Part shown: in pieces, positions 55,815-64,000 of the stretch | Position numbering within the stretch: the first letter of the stretch is position 1 | Layout of the letters: every line of letters begins with the position of its first letter | Source of the DNA: Elioraea thermophila (ex Habib et al. 2022) | GTDB taxonomy: Bacteria > Pseudomonadota > Alphaproteobacteria > Acetobacterales > Acetobacteraceae | DNA length: 64,000 nucleotides | Direction of reading: 5' to 3' | Assembly (NCBI RefSeq): GCF_003336755.1 | Contig: NZ_QMDI01000005.1 | Location: 186,001 to 250,000, forward strand | Notes under the pieces: generated by a model | The model's database searches: none | Told to the model about the DNA's origin: nothing | What the model saw: the letters and a program-made list of their open reading frames with translations, nothing else | Program-made: the position numbers and the translations under genes

Positions 55815-56780
55815 ATGTCGCTCGACCGCCGCGACCTGCTGGTCGCCTCCACCGCCGCCCTCGCCGCCCCGACCCTGGTTGCCGCCGCGGCGGCACCGGC
55901 CGCGGCCGCCGTCCCGTTCTCCGGCCGCCAGGCGCCCGGGTTCTACCGGTTCCGCCTCGGCGAATTCGAGGTCACCATCATCAACGACGGCTACAATCGC
56001 CGCCACAATCCCGGCGAGGGCTTCGTGCGCAACGCCGACCGCTCGGCGGTCGAGGCCGCCCTCGCCCGCGCCTTCCTGCCCACCGGGCATCTCGACATCA
56101 CCTACAACATCCCGGTCGTGAACACCGGCCGCGAGGTGATCCTGTTCGATGCCGGCACGGGCGGGCTGCTCGCCGCGACCGCCGGCACGATGTGGGACAA
56201 CCTCGCCGCCGCCGGCATCGCACCCGAGGCGGTGACCAAGATCGTGTTCACCCACTTCCACGGCGACCACGTTTCGGGGCTCGTCACGCGCGAAGGCACG
56301 GCGCGTTTTGCGAACGCCGAACTCATCGTGCCGCAGGCGGAGTGGGCCTTCTGGATGGGCGATCGCGCGCCGCAGCAGCCGGCGGCGATGGCGAAGAGCC
56401 GCTTCGCGCCGTATCCCCCGGAGCGGATCCGCCGTGTGGCTTCCGACGCCGAGGTCCTTCCCGGCGTGCGCGGCGTGCCGACGCCCGGCCACACCCCGGG
56501 CCACACCTCCTGGCTCGTCACCTCCGCCGACGCATCCCTGCTCGTGCTCGGCGACGTCACCAACCACCCGGCGATCAACGTGCGCAACCCGGGCTGGCAC
56601 ATCGTGTTCGACATGGACCCCGTCGCCGCCGAGGCGACGCGGCGTCGGCTGTTCGACCGCCTGGCCGCCGACCGCACGCTGATCGCCGGCTACCACTGGC
56701 CGTTCCCCGGCCTCGGTCACGTCCGCAAGGAGGGCGAGGGCTACGAGATGGTGCCGCGCGAGTGGTCGTCCGCCGTCTGA
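55815..56780 (+). CDS. MBL-fold metallo-hydrolase with Tat-type signal peptide
   Basis: This 321-residue metallo-beta-lactamase-fold enzyme has the zinc motif THFHGDH near residue 147, further metal ligands H231 or neighbours in GHTPGHTSWL, and a late His in AGYHWPFPG. The N terminus has DRRDLLVAS followed by a long Ala-rich hydrophobic core, a Tat-like signal. It is probably exported in folded, metal-loaded form. Substrate (lactone, thioester or phosphate ester) is not predictable. GAGAGG precedes the ATG. Confidence 0.88.
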   Translation: MSLDRRDLLVASTAALAAPTLVAAAAAPAAAAVPFSGRQAPGFYRFRLGEFEVTIINDGYNRRHNPGEGFVRNADRSAVEAALARAFLPTGHLDITYNIPVVNTGREVILFDAGTGGLLAATAGTMWDNLAAAGIAPEAVTKIVFTHFHGDHVSGLVTREGTARFANAELIVPQAEWAFWMGDRAPQQPAAMAKSRFAPYPPERIRRVASDAEVLPGVRGVPTPGHTPGHTSWLVTSADASLLVLGDVTNHPAINVRNPGWHIVFDMDPVAAEATRRRLFDRLAADRTLIAGYHWPFPGLGHVRKEGEGYEMVPREWSSAV

Positions 56781-56802
56781 ACCGGCGCGACCCGCACGGA
56801 GG

Positions 56803-56890
56803 TGGTGCGGGCGGTGGGAGTCGAACCCACAGCTCCCCGGAGGGACGCGGATTTTAAGTCCGCCGCGTCTGCCAGTTCCGCCACGCCCGC
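56803..56890 (-). tRNA. tRNA-Leu (anticodon UAA)
   Basis: The minus strand folds into a class II tRNA. The acceptor GCGGGCG pairs with CGCCCGC. The anticodon stem GCGGA/TCCGC surrounds loop CTTAAAA with anticodon TAA. A long variable arm and a TTCGA T-loop are present. A discriminator A and encoded CCA (56803-56805 complement) follow. Without the CCA the gene is 56806-56890. Confidence 0.95.
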
Positions 56891-56998
56891 GTGTGGCGGG
56901 ATCGGATAGCACCGGCCGCGCTCGTGCGCACGAGCCCCGCTTGACCCTGCTCGCGGCGCGGCTGACGGTCACCGCGGCACGAGAGAGAGGGGCAAGGC

Positions 56999-57799
56999 AT
57001 GCGGGTCGGGATCGCCGGGGCGCGCGGCCGGATGGGTCGGCTGTTGGTGCGGGCCGTCGTCGAGCACCCTGAGGCCGTGTTGGCCGCGGGCAGCGTGCGG
57101 GCGGGAAGTGCCGCCGTGGGGGCGGATCTCGGCACGCTCGCCGGGCTCGGGCCGATCGGGCTTGCCGCCACCGACGACCCCGCCGCGCTCTTCGCCGCCG
57201 CCGAGGTGGTGATCGACTTCACTCAGCCCGAGGCGTTGGGGCGCCACCTCGACGAGGCGATCGCCCAGCGCAAGCGGCTGGTGATCGGTACCACCGGGCT
57301 CACCCCCGACCAGGAGCGGGCGATCGCCGAGGCGGCCCGCACCGTGCCGATCGTGTTCGCCGCCAACTTTTCCATGGGGGTGACGCTGCTCGCCGCGCTC
57401 GTGCGCCGGGCGGCGGCCACGCTCGGGCCCGAGTTCGACATCGAGATCCTGGAGATGCACCACCGACAGAAGATCGACGCTCCCTCGGGCACCGCGCTTG
57501 CCCTCGGCCGTGCGGCGGCGGCGGGGCGCGGCATCGTGCTCGAGGAGAACATGGAGGCCGCCCGGCACGGCCACACCGGGCGGCGGCGCGACGGCGCGAT
57601 CGGCTTCGCGGTGCTGCGCGGCGGCCAGGTGGTGGGGGAACACACGGTGCTGTTCGCCGGCGCCTCGGAACACCTCGTGCTCGGCCATCGCAGCTTCGAC
57701 CGCCGCGTCTACGCCGACGGCGCGGTGCGCGCGGCCCTGTGGCTCGCCGGCAAACCGCCCGGGCTCTACGGCATGGAGGACGTGCTCGGCTTGGCATGA
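56999..57799 (+). CDS. dapB: 4-Hydroxy-tetrahydrodipicolinate reductase
   Basis: This 266-residue enzyme makes tetrahydrodipicolinate with NAD(P)H in lysine/diaminopimelate synthesis. The nucleotide motif GIAGARGRMGR is at 4-14. VIGTTGL follows. The substrate-binding signature EMHHRQKIDAPSGTAL near 150 carries the catalytic His-His-Lys set. Length is normal. The ATG has an AGAGGGGCAAGG ribosome region. The stop overlaps the next gene's ATG. Confidence 0.96.
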   Translation: MRVGIAGARGRMGRLLVRAVVEHPEAVLAAGSVRAGSAAVGADLGTLAGLGPIGLAATDDPAALFAAAEVVIDFTQPEALGRHLDEAIAQRKRLVIGTTGLTPDQERAIAEAARTVPIVFAANFSMGVTLLAALVRRAAATLGPEFDIEILEMHHRQKIDAPSGTALALGRAAAAGRGIVLEENMEAARHGHTGRRRDGAIGFAVLRGGQVVGEHTVLFAGASEHLVLGHRSFDRRVYADGAVRAALWLAGKPPGLYGMEDVLGLA

Positions 57800-58389
57800 G
57801 CGCGGACTTCGCCGCGCGCTTCCCGATCCTCTTCCACGCCGCCCCCGCCGCGGCGTTGCCCTCGATCCGCCGCCACGGTCTCCTCTCCGCCGAGGCGCTG
57901 TGCCGCCTGTTCGACCTCCCCGAGGCCGAGCGGAACCTCCTGCTGCGGCGGAACCGACGGACCTGGGTCGAGCTTCGCCACGCCGAGTTCGGGCGGGCCT
58001 GGCTTCGCCGCCAGCTCATGCCGGATCGCGCCCTCGCGGCGCGCCTGGTCCCTGGCCTCACGCCGGAGGCGTGGCGCGGCTTCATCAACCGGCATGTGTT
58101 CCTTTGGCGCGCCCGCCGCGACGCGGATCGCCTCGCCGCCGCCGACCCCGACATGCCCCAGGTCGTGCTCCGCCTCGCCACCGCCGTGCTGATCGGCGAG
58201 GGGCTTTCGCTCGCCGCCGCGCCGGTGAACGGCGGCGCGATCGACCGCCGGCCGGCCGGCCGCGGTCCGCACCGCGGCCCCGACCTCTACGTGCCGATCG
58301 CCCTGCTTCCGCCACGCGCCCCCATGCGCGAAGTCGTCGTGCCCGACACCATTCCGCCGGCAATCCTCGCCCGCGCCCTTCTCCCTTGA
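57796..58389 (+). CDS. DUF7002-like protein of unknown function
   Basis: This 197-residue soluble protein begins [27 protein letters not shown], which resembles the opening of DUF7002 proteins and, more loosely, ADP-ribosyltransferase-fold proteins of DarT type (His, then a helix, then HGLLS). [18 protein letters not shown] follows. Catalytic residues cannot be assigned. The ATG overlaps the dapB stop. No antitoxin-like gene is beside it, so a toxin role is not implied. Confidence 0.7.
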   Translation: MSADFAARFPILFHAAPAAALPSIRRHGLLSAEALCRLFDLPEAERNLLLRRNRRTWVELRHAEFGRAWLRRQLMPDRALAARLVPGLTPEAWRGFINRHVFLWRARRDADRLAAADPDMPQVVLRLATAVLIGEGLSLAAAPVNGGAIDRRPAGRGPHRGPDLYVPIALLPPRAPMREVVVPDTIPPAILARALLP

Positions 58390-58462
58390 CCCCGCACGGC
58401 TTTGCTGCGATTGGCCCCCGCCGCCGGCCGCGGCAATCCCCCAAGCGAGGACCACCCGACAA
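58390..58462 (+). promoter_or_regulatory. metK leader region
   Basis: These 73 bases between the DUF7002-like gene and metK contain GATTG and CAATC arms that could pair around a C/G-rich loop, then AAGCGAGGA just before the start. metK leaders in alphaproteobacteria sometimes hold SAM-type riboswitches. I do not see a convincing conserved core and make no such claim. Confidence 0.25.
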
Positions 58463-59650
58463 ATGCGTGCGAAGGGCGAGTATTTATTCACCTCCGAATC
58501 GGTCTCCGAAGGCCACCCAGACAAGGTGGCCGACCGCATCTCGGACGCCGTGGTCGACGCCTACCTCACCGCCGACCCCTATGCGCGCGTCGCCTGCGAA
58601 ACCCTCGTCACCACCAACCGCATCGTCATCGCGGGCGAGGTGCGCGGGCCGGAGGCGATCACCCACGAATACCTGATGCACCTCGCGCGCGTCGCGGTGC
58701 ACGACATCGGCTACGACCAGGCTGGCTTCTCCTGGCGAAAGGCGCAGATTTCCTGCCATCTGCACGCCCAGTCGGCCGACATCGCGCAAGGCGTGGACGC
58801 CGCCGGCAACAAGGACGAGGGGGCGGGTGATCAGGGCATCATGTTCGGCTACGCCTGCACCGAGACCGAGGTGCTGATGCCGGCGCCGATCTACTACGCG
58901 CACCTGATCCTGCGCCGGATCAGCGAACTCCGCCGCAACAAGGATCCCCTCGTCGCCGGGCTCCTGCCCGACGCGAAGAGCCAGGTGACCTTGCTCTACG
59001 TCGACGGCAAACCGGTGAAGGCGACCTCGATCGTCGTCTCCACCCAACACGAGGAGGGGCTGGAGCAGGCGGAGATCAAGCGCATGCTGTGGCCGATCGT
59101 GGAATCCTCGCTGCCCAAGGGCTGGATGTGCCCTGAGGCCGAGTTCTACGTGAACCCCACCGGCAAGTTCGTCATCGGCGGGCCCGACGGCGACACGGGG
59201 CTGACGGGTCGCAAGATCATCGTCGACACCTATGGCGGGGCCTGCCCGCACGGCGGCGGCGCCTTCTCCGGCAAGGACCCGACCAAGGTCGACCGCTCGG
59301 CCGCCTACATGGCGCGTTACCTGGCGAAGAACGTGGTCGCGGCGGGGCTCGCCGAGCGCTGCACCATCCAGCTCGCCTACGCGATCGGCGTGTCCAAGCC
59401 GCTCTCGCTCTATGTCGACCTGCACGGCACCGGGCGCGACGTGAACGAGGAGAAGCTCTCCGAGGTGTTCCTGAAGAACGTCGACCTTTCGCCGCGTGGC
59501 ATCCGCGAGCACCTGCAGCTCAATCGGCCGATCTACGTGCCGACGTCGGCCTACGGCCATTTCGGTCGCACACCGGACGAGGAGAAGGGCACCTTCACCT
59601 GGGAGAAGACCGACCTCGTGCCGATGCTGAAACAGGCCTTCGGCCGCTGA
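58463..59650 (+). CDS. metK: S-adenosylmethionine synthase
   Basis: This 395-residue enzyme forms SAM from methionine and ATP. It opens [22 protein letters not shown], with the ATP-site His and metal-site Asp. [12 protein letters not shown] near 113 and [21 protein letters not shown] near 268 are the two PROSITE motifs. The variant wording in the first motif ([18 protein letters not shown]) is normal. It links to mtnP functionally through the methionine cycle, though the genes are far apart. Confidence 0.97.
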   Translation: MRAKGEYLFTSESVSEGHPDKVADRISDAVVDAYLTADPYARVACETLVTTNRIVIAGEVRGPEAITHEYLMHLARVAVHDIGYDQAGFSWRKAQISCHLHAQSADIAQGVDAAGNKDEGAGDQGIMFGYACTETEVLMPAPIYYAHLILRRISELRRNKDPLVAGLLPDAKSQVTLLYVDGKPVKATSIVVSTQHEEGLEQAEIKRMLWPIVESSLPKGWMCPEAEFYVNPTGKFVIGGPDGDTGLTGRKIIVDTYGGACPHGGGAFSGKDPTKVDRSAAYMARYLAKNVVAAGLAERCTIQLAYAIGVSKPLSLYVDLHGTGRDVNEEKLSEVFLKNVDLSPRGIREHLQLNRPIYVPTSAYGHFGRTPDEEKGTFTWEKTDLVPMLKQAFGR

Positions 59651-59652
59651 GG

Positions 59653-60378
59653 GTGCCCGCGACCGAGGCCTCGCCCCGCTCGCGGAAGCTCGACCGCCCG
59701 CCGGTCGAGCGTCTTTACGGGCGGCGTCGCGGCCACGCCCTGCGCCCCCGCCAGGCGCGGCTGCTCGCCCACACCTTGCCGCGCGTGCGGCTGTCCGAAA
59801 CCGCCGCGCAATCGCCCTTCGCCGCCTTCCCCTGCCCCGTGCGCGAGCTCTGGCTGGAGGTCGGGTTCGGCTCGGGCGAGCACACGGCCGAACTCGTCGC
59901 GCGTCACCCGGAGGTGGGGATCATCGCCGCGGAGGTGTTCGAGAACGGGATCGTCTCGTTCCTGGCGCGTTATGTGCCGGAAGGCGAGGAGGAGACGGCT
60001 GCCCTACCGCCCAATCTCGTCCTCTGGCCCGACGATGCGCGCGCGCTGTTGCGCCTCTTGCCCGAGGCCTCGATAAGCCGCCTGTTCCTGCTGTTCCCCG
60101 ACCCCTGGCCGAAGGCGCGCCATGCGCGGCGGCGCTTCGTTCACCCCGCACTCATTCCTCTGATCGCGCGCGTCATGGCGCCGCGCGGGGAATGGCGCAT
60201 CGCTTCCGACGACCCGACCTACCAGGCCTGGGTGGAGGAGACGCTCGCGGGGCAGGATCGGTTCGACATCGTTTCGGTCTCCGCCATCCGGCCCGAGGGA
60301 TGGCCCGGCACGCGCTACGAGGCGAAGGCGCTGCGCGAGGGGCGAACCCCGCGCTACTGGACGCTGCGTCGGCGCTGA
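59653..60378 (+). CDS. trmB: tRNA (guanine-N7-)-methyltransferase
   Basis: This 241-residue SAM-dependent enzyme makes m7G46 in tRNAs. It has an N-terminal basic stretch, the SAM-binding LEVGFGSGEH near 73, FLLFPDPWPKARHARRRFV near 145 (the family PDPWxKxRHxKRR signature) and C-terminal TRYEAKALREGRTPRYW (the TxxE/K block). GTG start, 2 bases after the metK stop, so it is likely co-transcribed. Confidence 0.95.
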   Translation: MPATEASPRSRKLDRPPVERLYGRRRGHALRPRQARLLAHTLPRVRLSETAAQSPFAAFPCPVRELWLEVGFGSGEHTAELVARHPEVGIIAAEVFENGIVSFLARYVPEGEEETAALPPNLVLWPDDARALLRLLPEASISRLFLLFPDPWPKARHARRRFVHPALIPLIARVMAPRGEWRIASDDPTYQAWVEETLAGQDRFDIVSVSAIRPEGWPGTRYEAKALREGRTPRYWTLRRR

Positions 60379-60425
60379 GCCGTTTCCCGCTCGACACGGC
60401 TCTCGGGCTCGGGCAGGCTCGCGCG

Positions 60426-61412
60426 ATGGAGGGGGAGCGAGCCGCCGGTCCGGCGTCGGCAAACGGTGCGGCCGAGGCGCATGACCGGCTCGATTCCTTG
60501 CTCGAGGCCGAGGTCGCGCCGCAGTTCGGTGCCCTTGCGCGAACGCAAACGCGGTTTCGCCTGCTGGCCGCCGCCGCCCTCGCCGCCCCCGTGTTGCTCG
60601 CGGTCCTCACGTGGCTCGCCTGGGACAGCGACGATTTCGAGACCTTCCTCGTCGCCACGGTGATCGCCGCCATGCTCGGGCCCGGGGCGGCGGTTCACCT
60701 GTCGCGATCGTTCCGCGGCCGGCTGCGCGACGCGCTCATGCCGCCCGTGTGCCGGGCGATCGGCGGCATCCGCCATCAGGTCGGAGAGGGCGCGTCGATC
60801 GATCGCCTGCCCCGCCTCGCCATGGTGGCACCGTTCAACGGGCGCGAGATCGACGACGTGTTCCAGGGCGAGCACGCCGGCATCGCCTTCACCATGGCCG
60901 AGATCGCGTTGCGCCGAATCGTCGTCCGCCAGCGCGGCCACAAGACCGAACGCAGGACGCGCAGCGTGTTCAAGGGCCTGCTGTTCGCGATCGCCACCCC
61001 GCAGCCCATCGCGGTGCCGATCCTGCTGCGCGGGCCTGACTGGTTTCTCCTCACGCCGTGGCGCAACAACAATCCTCGCAACGCCGGCCTCGTCCGGGTC
61101 ACGGTGCCGGATCGGGCCTTCGCCCGCCGCTTCGGCCTGTGGACGACGGACGGGGAGGCGGCGCTCGCCGTCGTCACCCCCGATTTTGCCGCGCTGATGG
61201 TGTCGCTGTCGCGCGCGGCGGGCTGGCGCGGCATCGACGCCGGGTTCGACCGCGATCGGTTCCTGCTCCTGCTGCCTCGTGTGCGCGGCCAATTCGAGGC
61301 GGGCGGGCTGCTGCCAAGCCTGAACCGCCTGCCGCGCGACGCGCACCGATTGCTGGATCAGGTGCTGGTCGTGCACCGTCTGATCGACAGCCTGCGCGGC
61401 GCGCCCGCCTGA
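60426..61412 (+). CDS. DUF3137 membrane protein
   Basis: This 328-residue protein has two adjacent membrane helices at about 46-64 and 72-90. A cytosolic domain follows, with IDDVFQGEHAGIAFTMAEIALR, TVFKGLLF-like sequence (here SVFKGLLFAI) and DFAALMVSLSRA, matching DUF3137. Function is unknown. The ATG at 60426 is preferred over starts in the preceding 230 bases, which overlap trmB. It converges on fabI. Confidence 0.83.
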   Translation: MEGERAAGPASANGAAEAHDRLDSLLEAEVAPQFGALARTQTRFRLLAAAALAAPVLLAVLTWLAWDSDDFETFLVATVIAAMLGPGAAVHLSRSFRGRLRDALMPPVCRAIGGIRHQVGEGASIDRLPRLAMVAPFNGREIDDVFQGEHAGIAFTMAEIALRRIVVRQRGHKTERRTRSVFKGLLFAIATPQPIAVPILLRGPDWFLLTPWRNNNPRNAGLVRVTVPDRAFARRFGLWTTDGEAALAVVTPDFAALMVSLSRAAGWRGIDAGFDRDRFLLLLPRVRGQFEAGGLLPSLNRLPRDAHRLLDQVLVVHRLIDSLRGAPA

Positions 61413-61439
61413 ACCCGCCCGCCGCACCGCCCCGGCCGC

Positions 61440-62258
61440 TCAGGCGACGTTGTGCAGCCCGCCGTCGACATAGATCGTGTCGCCCGTCATCCCCGAGGCG
61501 GCGGGGCTGACCAGGAAGGCGACGACGCGGCCGACCTCGGCGATGTCGACCAGCCGCCCGGCCGGCGCGCGCGCCCGCGCCATCTCGATCAGCTCGTCGA
61601 ACTGCGCGATGCCCGAGGCCGCGCGCGTCTTCAGGGGCCCCGGTGAGACGGCAAAGACGCGGATGCCTTTCGGGCCCAGCTCCGCCGCCGCATAGCGCAC
61701 GGCGGCTTCCAGCGCCGCCTTCACCGGGCCCATGACGTTGTAGTTGTTCACCACCTTGTCGGCCCCGTAGTAGCTCATCGTCACCAGCGCCCCGCCCTGG
61801 CTCATCAGCGGCTCAGCCAAGTGGGCCATACGCAGGAAGCTCCAGCAGGAGACGTGCATCGCCTGCAGGAAGCCCGGAAGCGAGCAGTCGATCACCCGCC
61901 CGTGGAGGTCCTCCTTCGGACAGTAGGCGATGGAGTGGATGACGAAGTCGAGCCGGCCCCAGGCGTCGCGGATGCGCTCGAACACCGCCTCGAGCTGGCC
62001 TTCGACCTGCACGTCGAGCGGCATCATCAGGTCGGCCTCGAGCGCCTCGGCGAGGGGGCGGACGAACCGCTCGGCCTTCTCGTTCAGCCAAGTGACGGCG
62101 AGGTCGGCACCGAAGGCCCGCAGCTTCGCGGCACAGCCGTAGGCGATGGAGTGCTCGTTGGCGATGCCGACGACGAGGCCGCGCTTGCCCTTCAGCATCT
62201 CGCCCAGGCGGATGTTCGGGTCCCAGACCTTGGGCAGGGGGTCGATCGCGGTCGTCAT
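61440..62258 (-). CDS. fabI: Enoyl-[acyl-carrier-protein] reductase (NADH), FabI type
   Basis: This 272-residue SDR reduces the enoyl-ACP double bond in fatty acid synthesis. LKGKRGLVVGIANEHSIAYGCA is the FabI nucleotide-binding start. The active site reads SYYGADKVVNNYNVMGPVKAAL, containing both FabI tyrosines ten residues apart and the Lys. The C terminus is YVDGGLHNVA. The ATG at 62258 has GGAGG seven bases upstream. A reading from 62399 overlaps the next gene. Confidence 0.95.
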   Translation of the reverse strand: MTTAIDPLPKVWDPNIRLGEMLKGKRGLVVGIANEHSIAYGCAAKLRAFGADLAVTWLNEKAERFVRPLAEALEADLMMPLDVQVEGQLEAVFERIRDAWGRLDFVIHSIAYCPKEDLHGRVIDCSLPGFLQAMHVSCWSFLRMAHLAEPLMSQGGALVTMSYYGADKVVNNYNVMGPVKAALEAAVRYAAAELGPKGIRVFAVSPGPLKTRAASGIAQFDELIEMARARAPAGRLVDIAEVGRVVAFLVSPAASGMTGDTIYVDGGLHNVA

Positions 62259-62352
62259 CCGCACACCTCCACGGTGATGTCGGGGTCGACTGTGCCGGCC
62301 CGGTGCGGGCGGCGTCCATCGCAACGCCGCGACAGTGTGGGCCGCGAGACCG

Positions 62353-63303
<951 letters not shown>

Positions 63304-63311
63304 GAGGCTGG

Positions 63312-63337
63312 AATATCACGCTCTCAATGCGTAGTTT
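63312..63337. promoter_or_regulatory. Putative Rrf2-regulator operator between cysK and the regulator gene
   Basis: Read on the minus strand the site is AAACTACG, 9 bases, then CGTGATATT. It occupies most of the 40-base gap, so one protein bound here would affect both divergent genes. The same AAACTACG-N9-CGT layout recurs at 63851-63876. Confidence 0.5.
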
Positions 63338-63343
63338 AGGGGC

Positions 63344-63829
63344 ATGGCCGATCCTTCGACGTCCGACTTGCCGCAAGCCAGCCTGCCCGAGCTCTCCCTT
63401 TCCGCCGACGGCCGCGTGGCGCTCGCCCTCGCCGTCGTGGTGGATGTGGCGCTGAACGGGGTGGCGGGGCCGGTCGGGGCGGCGGCGATCGCCGATCGGC
63501 TCGGGCAGAGCCCGCGCGGTATCGAGCCCCTGCTACAGACCCTGTCGCGCGCGGGCATCCTCGCCTCGGCCCGCGGCCGCGGCGGCGGTTATCGCCTCGC
63601 ACGGGCGAGGCGCGAGATCACCGCGGGCGAGGTGGCGCGCGCGGTGCAGACGGAGGCTGCCGCTGGGGCGCCCGCGCTGATCGCGGCGGTGGTCACGCCC
63701 GCTCTTGCCGAGGCGGCGGAGGCGGCCCTCGGCCGGCTCGACGGCATCACGGTGGAGGCGCTGTGCCGGCGTGCCGTGGCGGCCGGGCTGGCACCCGAGC
63801 CGCCGGCGGCGCTGACCTGGACGATCTGA
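63344..63829 (+). CDS. Rrf2-family transcriptional regulator (CymR-like, no Fe-S cysteine set)
   Basis: This 161-residue winged-helix protein has ADGRVALALAVVVDVALNGVAGP, then IADRLGQSPRGIEPLLQTLSRAGILASARGRGGGYRLAR, the Rrf2 recognition helix and wing. Only one Cys is present (EALCRRAV), so it lacks the three-Cys cluster of IscR/NsrR/RirA. That, and its position divergent from cysK, suggest a CymR-type cysteine-metabolism repressor. The ATG start is very close to the shared operator, which implies autoregulation. Confidence 0.88.
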   Translation: MADPSTSDLPQASLPELSLSADGRVALALAVVVDVALNGVAGPVGAAAIADRLGQSPRGIEPLLQTLSRAGILASARGRGGGYRLARARREITAGEVARAVQTEAAAGAPALIAAVVTPALAEAAEAALGRLDGITVEALCRRAVAAGLAPEPPAALTWTI

Positions 63830-63850
63830 CGGGCGGCGGAGCGGCGAGCA

Positions 63851-63876
63851 AAACTACGTCGGAAAATCGTATTGAT
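63851..63876 (+). promoter_or_regulatory. Second putative Rrf2-regulator operator
   Basis: The sequence AAACTACG, 9 bases, then CGTATTGAT repeats the layout of the site at 63312-63337. It sits in an A+T-rich island upstream of the truncated gene at the right edge, so that gene is a likely member of the same regulon. Confidence 0.5.
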
Positions 63877-63930
63877 TTTTGAAGGGCCGCGTGTTGAAGT
63901 TCTCCCGTGATCAACGCGGAGGCCCTCGCC

Positions 63931-64000
63931 GTGACCGCCCTTCAACCCGCCCTCCCCGCCGCCGCACCGCACCCCACCCCTGCCACCGCGAGCCGAGCTT
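63931..64000 (+). CDS. Truncated gene at right edge, product not identified
   Basis: A GTG at 63931 has GGAGG eight bases upstream and opens a frame (TALQPALPAAAPHPTPATAS) that stays open to the window end. Another in-frame GTG lies at 63907. Only about 23 codons are visible, Pro/Ala-rich, so the family is not readable. The upstream operator-like site suggests a sulfur-assimilation gene, which is an inference. Confidence 0.5.
   Translation, partial: MTALQPALPAAAPHPTPATASRA

Noticed and set aside
57796-58389. Toxin-antitoxin (DarTG-like) system
   Set aside because: Only a loose N-terminal resemblance exists, and no DarG-like macrodomain gene adjoins it. It is kept as a fold question only.
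58390-58462. Possible SAM riboswitch before metK
   Set aside because: The region is short and only weak 5-bp pairing is visible. I cannot identify a conserved SAM-binding core. An Rfam covariance scan would decide.

Overview
The window looks like a very G+C-rich alphaproteobacterial chromosome segment, possibly from Acetobacteraceae or a related Rhodospirillales line. That placement is an inference from the aroA-cmk-rpsA operon next to a TIGR02300 zinc-ribbon gene, the petABC operon, Rieske/cytochrome b/c1 sequence character and the overall gene style. Coding is dense, with many ATGA/GTGA overlaps and no intergenic gap above about 300 bases. I see no prophage, transposase, CRISPR array or rRNA operon. 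One tRNA, tRNA-Leu(UAA), is present.

Layout. 1-2.2 kb: end of the Rieske gene, cytochrome b and cytochrome c1 (the bc1 complex), closed by a strong terminator. 2.2-8.2 kb: mtnP, a CbpA/CbpM chaperone pair, then on the minus strand a UPF0114 membrane protein, a HAD hydrolase and a three-part fusion (acyl ligase, acyl carrier, PlsC acyltransferase). 8.3-12.1 kb: a Kef-type antiporter, an SDR epimerase-like protein lacking the catalytic Tyr, and a DegT aminotransferase. 12.1-13.8 kb: a full-length GMC oxidoreductase relic with about four frameshifts. 13.9-19.1 kb: a divergent PEP carboxylase homologue facing two unrecognised helical proteins. 19.2-24.6 kb: crotonase, DNA glycosylase, a PepSY-like secreted protein divergent from an OmpR/EnvZ-type system, and a YqaA membrane protein. 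24.6-26.8 kb: a small secreted protein behind a Fur-like box, and two tandem PEP-CTERM paralogues with a thioester-domain-like Cys/Gln signature. 26.9-43.2 kb: prpE, a DnaQ-like exonuclease, then a long operon (livG, acyl-CoA ligase, livH, livM, livK, livF, paaK-like) running into isovaleryl-CoA dehydrogenase and both methylcrotonyl-CoA carboxylase subunits. 43.3-55.7 kb: kup, rpsA, cmk, aroA, TIGR02300, IsdG-like heme monooxygenase, RidA, DUF3253, photolyase, a polysaccharide ABC exporter and DUF2237. 55.8-64 kb: MBL-fold hydrolase, tRNA-Leu, dapB, a DUF7002-like protein, metK, trmB, DUF3137, fabI, cysK and an Rrf2 regulator.

How the genes work together. The 29.8-43.2 kb block links uptake of a carboxylate or branched-chain compound to CoA activation and to the first two steps of leucine/isovalerate breakdown. 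cysK and the Rrf2 regulator diverge over a shared 40-base promoter. A near copy of the site there precedes the truncated gene at the right edge, suggesting a small cysteine/sulfur regulon. The most novel-looking parts are the tandem thioester-like PEP-CTERM proteins (one with an apparent ATT start), the PEPC-like enzyme with altered active-site residues beside two unknown genes, and the transporter/CoA-ligase operon with an unusual binding-protein insert.
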